Part shown: piece by piece, positions 59,412 to 64,000 of the stretch
Position numbering within the stretch: position 1 is the first letter of the stretch
Layout of the letters: each line of letters begins with the position of its first letter
Notes under the pieces: generated by a model
Seen by the model: the letters and a program-made list of their open reading frames with translations, nothing else
What the model was told of the DNA's origin: nothing
Databases searched by the model: none
Program-made: the position numbers and the translations under genes
Assembly (NCBI GenBank): GCA_021399445.1
Contig: JAJTUQ010000004.1
Span: 5,828,001-5,892,000 of the forward strand
From: Xylogone sp. PMI_703
Lineage: Eukaryota > Ascomycota > Leotiomycetes
Direction of reading: 5' to 3'
Length of the DNA: 64,000 bases

Positions 59412-59419
59412 TCACGTGA
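59412..59419. promoter_or_regulatory. Palindromic E-box TCACGTGA
   Basis: CACGTG core flanked by T and A, the sequence preferred by bHLH factors such as Cbf1. It is 3' of MET8 and 2 kb upstream of the ammonium transporter, so a role is uncertain. Confidence 0.35.
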
Positions 59420-59870
59420 TGACCCTGATAAACTTTTAACTTTACATGGATTATTTAGTCCTCCTTTGATTGCTGGACCTGCAGACTATCTGATTTATCC
59501 AACTGTATAATACCAGTGAATTGATTTCACCAGACCGGCAACTTCTCTTTCCTAAGTCCTGGTATGGTTTGCTCAGCCTTCTTGTTCGAATATCATAAAT
59601 CTTGCAGAATCCTGAGCTATCTAAAGCATCAGTCTCCGGATCCATTTCCCTCAGGAATTACGAGCTGAGAACAAAGATTATTCTGCAGATCTAAGGGCCT
59701 CATCATGAAACTTTCATTTTATTTGATCATTTACATAATTGTTACCCTTAGAGTGTCGTGAGAATCCATTTATACTTACAGTCCTTAAAATGTAGAGACC
59801 CCCAGCCAGCTTTGGGGACCCCCAATATTGTACAATATTTACAAAAATCAATGTAATTCCTCGGTGGTCT

Positions 59871-60734
59871 TCATCCCCACCCGACGAAAAAGCCAAATGA
59901 CCCATCAAAAGGGTCATACTCCCCAGGTATTCCTCTCAAAGAATTGAATGTAGGGACTTCATTTGAGACATAAAACTTCAGCAGCGCTTCCATATCGGCA
60001 TCTGTCATCTGGCGCAAATCGTCCAGAGAATATGTATCACTGACTTTCACCATCCTGATCAGAAGTTAGCTCTGTCTATAATAAATGCGACAGATGTTCT
60101 TACCAAGCCATGCGCCTAGGGCCTTCCTCTGGATTTGGCGCCACTTTCCTTAACATTTGTCTCAGCTTACCAACTTTGGTGATCGCCTCTCCCGCATTGT
60201 CCGGGAGCTTTTCTGCGATCAATCTCCTGATGATATTTGCAAGTCTCGGGCCTTTCCCGTTTGTGCTGACCATAATCTGCAGCGGTCCATCCCGATGCAC
60301 ACTCCCAAAGTAAAAATCGCATTCGGATGGTACATCTGCAATATTCGCCACGACCTTTTTCTCTTTGCATAATTTCCATATCTCTGTCGAAGCTTCCGGG
60401 TCGTCAATCGCGCTTAGAACCATATCCACGTCATCCAAGTCTGAGGGCTCGAACTTGCGGTCTATGTATTCTACCTGTCCCTTTTCAATCCGGTATGCAA
60501 CTTCGGGGTTCAACCCCTCTCGTGGAGATACTACTGTAACCTTCGCATCTGCGTTGAGCACATTTAAGATCCGACCGGCGGCAACCTAGCTATGGATCAG
60601 CAGTGTTATGATGCGGTTTGCTTGGAAAGACGAACCTCTCCCCCTCCGATAACCAATACTCTTTTATTTCTGATCTGCCATGCTATGATCAAGGACCCAC
60701 CGCCTTGGACTTCTGGAAATGATCCCAAGCCCAT
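59871..60734 (-). CDS. MET8: Siroheme synthase (precorrin-2 dehydrogenase / ferrochelatase, Met8)
   Basis: Converts precorrin-2 to siroheme, the cofactor of sulfite and nitrite reductases. Three exons: 60734-60636, 60585-60104 and 60054-59871. Introns are 50 and 49 nt and the product is 254 aa (yeast Met8 is 274). The first intron has a weak GTTCGT donor but joins VLVIGGGE to VAAGRIL, the NAD-binding glycine motif (about residues 26-39). ADVPSECDFYFG corresponds to the Met8 active-site segment containing the catalytic aspartate. ISTNGKGPRLANIIRR-type sequence (here MVSTNGKGPRL) marks the substrate-binding dimer domain. The short C-terminal exon adds the helical cap. It shares a 230-nt promoter with the divergent FYVE-domain gene. 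Confidence 0.94.
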
Positions 60735-60964
60735 GATTGCTAGCTACCGCAGCGTAACGGTGAGGCTACCAAAATGAATCTGGGACACCCTAGTAAGCCT
60801 GAACTGCGATAAGGCTGCGCGGAAGGCCGTGCTCTCGCTTAGCACAGCCTCTCGAACCTCGCCCGCAACCCTCCAACCTTTCCATTCGACATTGAAGGAG
60901 GCGGCAGACAACCTCGAGCTTCTAAAGCTCCGGGGGCATTGTTCATTCTTATTTTGGCTTTGCA
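60735..60964. promoter_or_regulatory. Compact divergent promoter of MET8 and the VAC1-like gene
   Basis: Only 230 nt separate the two start codons, so the genes probably share control elements. No TATA box is obvious. Confidence 0.5.
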
Positions 60965-63060
60965 ATGTCCGGTCGCAAGTTGGGTGGTGGGAGAATTCTT
61001 GGTAGTGGGAAGTCACTGGCTCCTCCTCGAACGTCAAGCTTAGTTTCGCCGCCTGAGAGTACCCTGTCGTCGAGCCCCAAGGATTCCTCCCCTCTTGCTA
61101 CTTCACCGCTTCCAGACAACGTTCATGATCTGACCTCGAGGGTCTCACTCGAAAATGGCTCGTCTTCCGTGGCTAATGCGAGCTCCAAGCTCCTATGTCC
61201 AATCTGCAACGAAGAAATGGTACGAGCATTACGTCTGTTGTAGCCCTGTGCATTGCTAACGCATTTTAGGTGACATTATTGCAACTTAACAGGCAGGCAC
61301 CCCTGATATATAAGGAGGAATAAGACTGACGTTGGCAGACATTTGGATGACAACCACCAGGAGCTACCGGACGTTGAACAGGATGAGGTCAAGAACTGGT
61401 TCAACAAGCAAGTTTTGAAAGCCAAGAAGTTCCAGCCACTGGCCGTGATAAACCAGAAGTTAAAAGGCCTTGATGTCTTTGAGTCAAACGCTGCTTCCTC
61501 AGTTTCGAGTCCCGCGCCACAATCGACTGTAACCAATCGAGCGGCACCGCCGGAGCCGGCGCGACCTGATCCAGATGAAGTTGTTACAAGAACACATTGG
61601 CAGAAATCCGGATTCAATGATGTCTGCACCGATCCGACTTGCGGGAAAAGGCTCGGCCCAGTTAATGGGAGTGTTAATTGCAGGAAATGCGGCCGACTAT
61701 TCTGTGAGGAACATACGATGTACCAGATGAAGCTCTCTAGGTCTGCTCAGCACGAGCCAGTAAGAGGTTTCTGGTGCAGAGTCTGTGAGACATGTTACAA
61801 GTCAAGAGAAGGATATAACGACCATAATGGGCTTATAAAGGACCATACTAGCGAATTTCTTGCCATCCGAAGGAAAACGGTTGACAAGACATATCTTGAA
61901 GTCTCTAGATTAGAGAAGCGACTCACAAGACTTACACAGCTAATCACAAACCCGCTAGAAGAAGTAACATCTAATGGAAGCGTATTATCTCTTTCAGGAC
62001 AGAAAAACCAGCGGAAATTGATAGAGCAGTCTGTGGTGATTTGGGAAGAAGATTCTAAAGTTACAAAGTGTCCGTTTTGCCAGCAGGAGTTTGGTTCTTG
62101 GACTTTCCGACGCCATCATTGTCGAACCTGTGGACGAGTTGTTTGTGCAGATCCCCGCACCGGATGCTCGTCTGAAATCGGCTTAAATGTTGCTGGGAGT
62201 AAGTTGTTAATAGATCCTAAACTATGTCATACGATTGACAGAAAACAGTTACTGACATCTCGTCAGAGAAGCAAACCGATGGCGTCGCTGTCGATATCAG
62301 AATGTGCCGGGATTGCAAAACTACCATATTTAGCAAAAAAGACTTCCAGGAAGAAGTCTTGCATAAACCTCCAGACCAGCGAGCGTATGAAAATCTTATT
62401 CAGTTTGAAAAAGGGATTAGGCTACTTTTGCCCAATTTCCAGCGCCTTTTAGTCGCACTTCAAGATCCGGAAAGACCACCTTCACATACACAACTAGCTG
62501 AAGCCTCGAAAGTACGCAAACGTCTTATAGACTCCTTTGGGAAATACGACCTCGCCGCAAAACGAATTCGAGACCTCCCGACTGACTCTCCTACTCAACT
62601 AAAACTTCAGAAGGCAATCTATCAGCAATCATCTAATTTTCTTCACATCCATATGCTCCCCCTCAAATCTCTTCCGAAAATACTCAAGCATGCTTCCCCA
62701 CATGGTGTCCCCAATGCAAATGGGGCATCCTTACCACGAAATGGCTCACGAGCTCTTGCGGCAATTCGCTACAATGACACAGAAACAGCTAGCCAAATTA
62801 GTAGCAGTAGTGCAATATCGGCCATGGAAGCAGAAGAGAAGCAGCTGCGAGAGCGGTTGATAGTTCTCGAAGAGCAGAAATTCTTTGTTGGCGAAATGAT
62901 TGCTGATGCAAATAAGAGAAGAAAATTCGATGAAGTCTCGAGCTTATCGTCAAATCTACAGGACCTAAGCAAGGAGATCGACCAGGTTAATGGGATGCTG
63001 GCGCAGTTGGATTTTGCGTCTGTATATGCTGGAGCTGGAACACCACCTGTAAGCTCATGA
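60965..63060 (+). CDS. VAC1: Vac1/Pep7-like endosomal FYVE protein (rabenosyn family), 643 aa
   Basis: Tethering factor for Golgi-to-endosome transport that binds PI3P and Rab5/Vps21. Four exons: 60965-61219, 61270-61292 (23 nt), 61339-62198 and 62267-63060. The frame closes at 643 aa. A C2H2 finger begins CPICNEEM at the end of exon 1 and is completed only by joining the 23-nt exon to exon 3 (LNRHLDDNH). The intron between them starts with GC instead of GT. Two Cys-rich FYVE-type fingers follow. The second has the PI3P-binding RRHHCRTCG motif and ends with MCRDC after the last intron. The C-terminal third is helical/coiled coil, as in the Rab-binding region of Vac1. For the last intron I chose the acceptor at 62266 because it has an ideal CTGAC branch site and keeps frame. 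Confidence 0.94.
61293..61338 (+). other. GC-AG intron in the VAC1-like gene
   Basis: 46-nt intron with donor AG/GCAGGC and acceptor GGCAG. A CTGAC branch site lies 8 nt before the acceptor. No GT exists nearby that would keep the zinc-finger frame. Confidence 0.8.
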
Positions 63061-63581
63061 AATTGCTGGCATGAGCGCCGGTGTTTACCTTCCGTCGAAT
63101 TTTATATATAATGAGAGGCGCTGGCTAGCCTGTTGGAAGGCTTAGGGGTTTAATAATCTTGCATGGAACGGCGTCAAATTTATAAGTTTGTGAGCTGCTG
63201 TTTTTTTATGTAAGGCCGGCGTTCGGGCATCTTGATCAATGATGCGCACTCATGATATAGCAGGATGCCTCACGACAAATTCTCCAGTAATGTAAATTCT
63301 CAGAATAACATGATCTTATCTTCATAAAGTGCATAAGTCTCAACAATCGCAGCCCGCTAAAGTCACTAATTTTTCGACCGGAAGATAAATGCGTCATGGG
63401 GATTTATTCAGTTGGATTTTAATACAGTACAAGGGTCAAGTGAAAAGCAGGCTGGTTAGGGGTCTCTCATCAAAATACATCCGTCCCAACCCATGTTCGT
63501 CCCATTCCCGAGTTGATCCCTAGGGTGGGGTTCCCTTTGTTCTATAGCAAAAAGCACACAATATTATCAATCTAAGTAGCA
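63061..63581. other. Convergent 3' intergenic region
   Basis: 521 nt between the VAC1-like gene (plus) and PDH E2 (minus). AT-rich, no gene seen. Confidence 0.6.
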
Positions 63582-63971
63582 TCATAGTAAAAGTTCGAGA
63601 GGGTTCTCAACAACCTTCTTGAACTCCCGCATCCACTCACCGCCAACAGCGCCATCGATGACCTTGTGATCGAAGGAAGCTGTGACGACGATCTGATCAT
63701 CCCACTCCACAGAACCCTCGTCGCCTGGAACTGCAACCTTCTTGACGGTGCCTACGGCGAGAATACCTGCCTGTGGGGGGTTGATGACGGCAGTGAAGCG
63801 GTCAATAGCGGGGTTCATGCCCATGTTGCTAATGGTGAAAGTGCCGCCTTGGTATTCCTCTGGCTTGAGCTTGCCCTCGCGAGCACGCTTACCGAGATCC
63901 TTGACTTGGTTGGAGATGGATTCAAGGCCAAGACCTTCAACATTCTTGACAATAGGAGTGATAAGTCCGAC
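63582..63971 (-). CDS. LAT1: Dihydrolipoyl acetyltransferase (pyruvate dehydrogenase E2), C-terminal exon, partial
   Basis: Last exon (130 codons including the stop) of the PDH complex E2 core in the mitochondrial matrix, which transfers acetyl from lipoamide to CoA. It starts right after a CACAG acceptor. A CTAAC branch site lies upstream, and the rest of the intron and the gene lie beyond the window end. The exon covers the end of the catalytic domain: [23 protein letters not shown], the active-site [10 protein letters not shown] with its histidine and aspartate, and the terminal VENPLELLL. Lys after the active-site His, instead of Arg, is common in filamentous-fungal E2. An ATG within the intron-derived sequence is not a start. 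Confidence 0.93.
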   Translation of the reverse strand, partial: VGLITPIVKNVEGLGLESISNQVKDLGKRAREGKLKPEEYQGGTFTISNMGMNPAIDRFTAVINPPQAGILAVGTVKKVAVPGDEGSVEWDDQIVVTASFDHKVIDGAVGGEWMREFKKVVENPLELLL

Positions 63972-64000
63972 CTGTGGAGGCAAGGTAGTTAGTTAAGATA

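Larger units (their letters stand above)
57647..59870. other. Long intergenic region between the ammonium transporter and MET8
   Basis: About 2.2 kb. The left part is upstream of the ammonium transporter, the right part downstream of MET8. No gene was supported. It contains a 12-bp inverted repeat (59303-59314 / 59379-59390) and the palindromic E-box TCACGTGA at 59412-59419. Confidence 0.55.

Noticed and set aside
62242..62266. Earlier acceptor (GACAG at 62241) for the last VAC1 intron
   Set aside because: With the GTAAGT donor at 62199 it gives a premature TGA; the next acceptor at 62266 keeps frame and has an ideal branch site.
1..64000. CRISPR arrays, prokaryotic operons, rRNA or tRNA genes, intact transposons
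   Set aside because: None seen on either strand; the DNA is clearly fungal nuclear with spliceosomal introns.

Overview
The window is nuclear DNA of a filamentous ascomycete. The genes have short spliceosomal introns, mostly 46-95 nt, with GTAAGT-like donors and CTAAC/CTGAC branch sites just upstream of the acceptor. It encodes fungus-specific translation elongation factor 3, a HET-C2-type glycolipid transfer protein, a Jen1-type carboxylate transporter and a filamentous-fungal HNH-nuclease relic. The protein styles resemble Leotiomycetes/Helotiales, but that placement is inference and was not tested. I rebuilt gene structures by hand from splice signals, reading frame and family motifs. Every spliced gene reported as intact closes to a whole number of codons.

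Layout. 1-13 kb: a weak partial ORF, JEN1, a hypothetical protein, a SANT/Myb-like nuclear protein and a coiled-coil orphan. 13-22.3 kb: a large AAA+ ATPase with a serine/acidic and RGG-rich N-terminus, mitochondrial malate dehydrogenase and elongation factor 3. 22.3-24.8 kb is non-coding. 24.8-39.3 kb is the densest block: a macro-domain protein, a METTL16-type RNA m6A methyltransferase, a glycolipid transfer protein, a short phospholipase D, the P5A ATPase SPF1 and the vacuolar TRP channel YVC1. 41.9-45.8 kb: a membrane-anchored GT4 glycosyltransferase converging on a second, different AAA ATPase. 45.8-52.1 kb is gene-poor and AT-rich, holding only a decayed HNH gene, a small secreted protein and simple repeats. 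52.1-64 kb: a five-exon acylphosphatase, a His/Pro-rich PPxY protein, an ammonium transporter, MET8 (siroheme synthase), a Vac1/Pep7-like FYVE protein and the C-terminal end of pyruvate dehydrogenase E2.

How the genes fit together. Most are housekeeping: carboxylate uptake, TCA cycle and pyruvate dehydrogenase, translation elongation, nitrogen uptake, siroheme for nitrite/sulfite reduction, and endosome-vacuole traffic. The neighbouring PLD, SPF1 and YVC1 genes all act on membranes or Ca2+ homeostasis, but adjacency alone does not prove co-function. I found no clear new multi-gene system, no CRISPR array, no intact transposon, and no rRNA or tRNA gene. The best leads are the low-complexity AAA+ protein, the acylphosphatase with 12- and 13-nt exons, the GC-AG intron in the VAC1-like gene, the broken HNH gene, and the secreted orphan in the gene-poor island.
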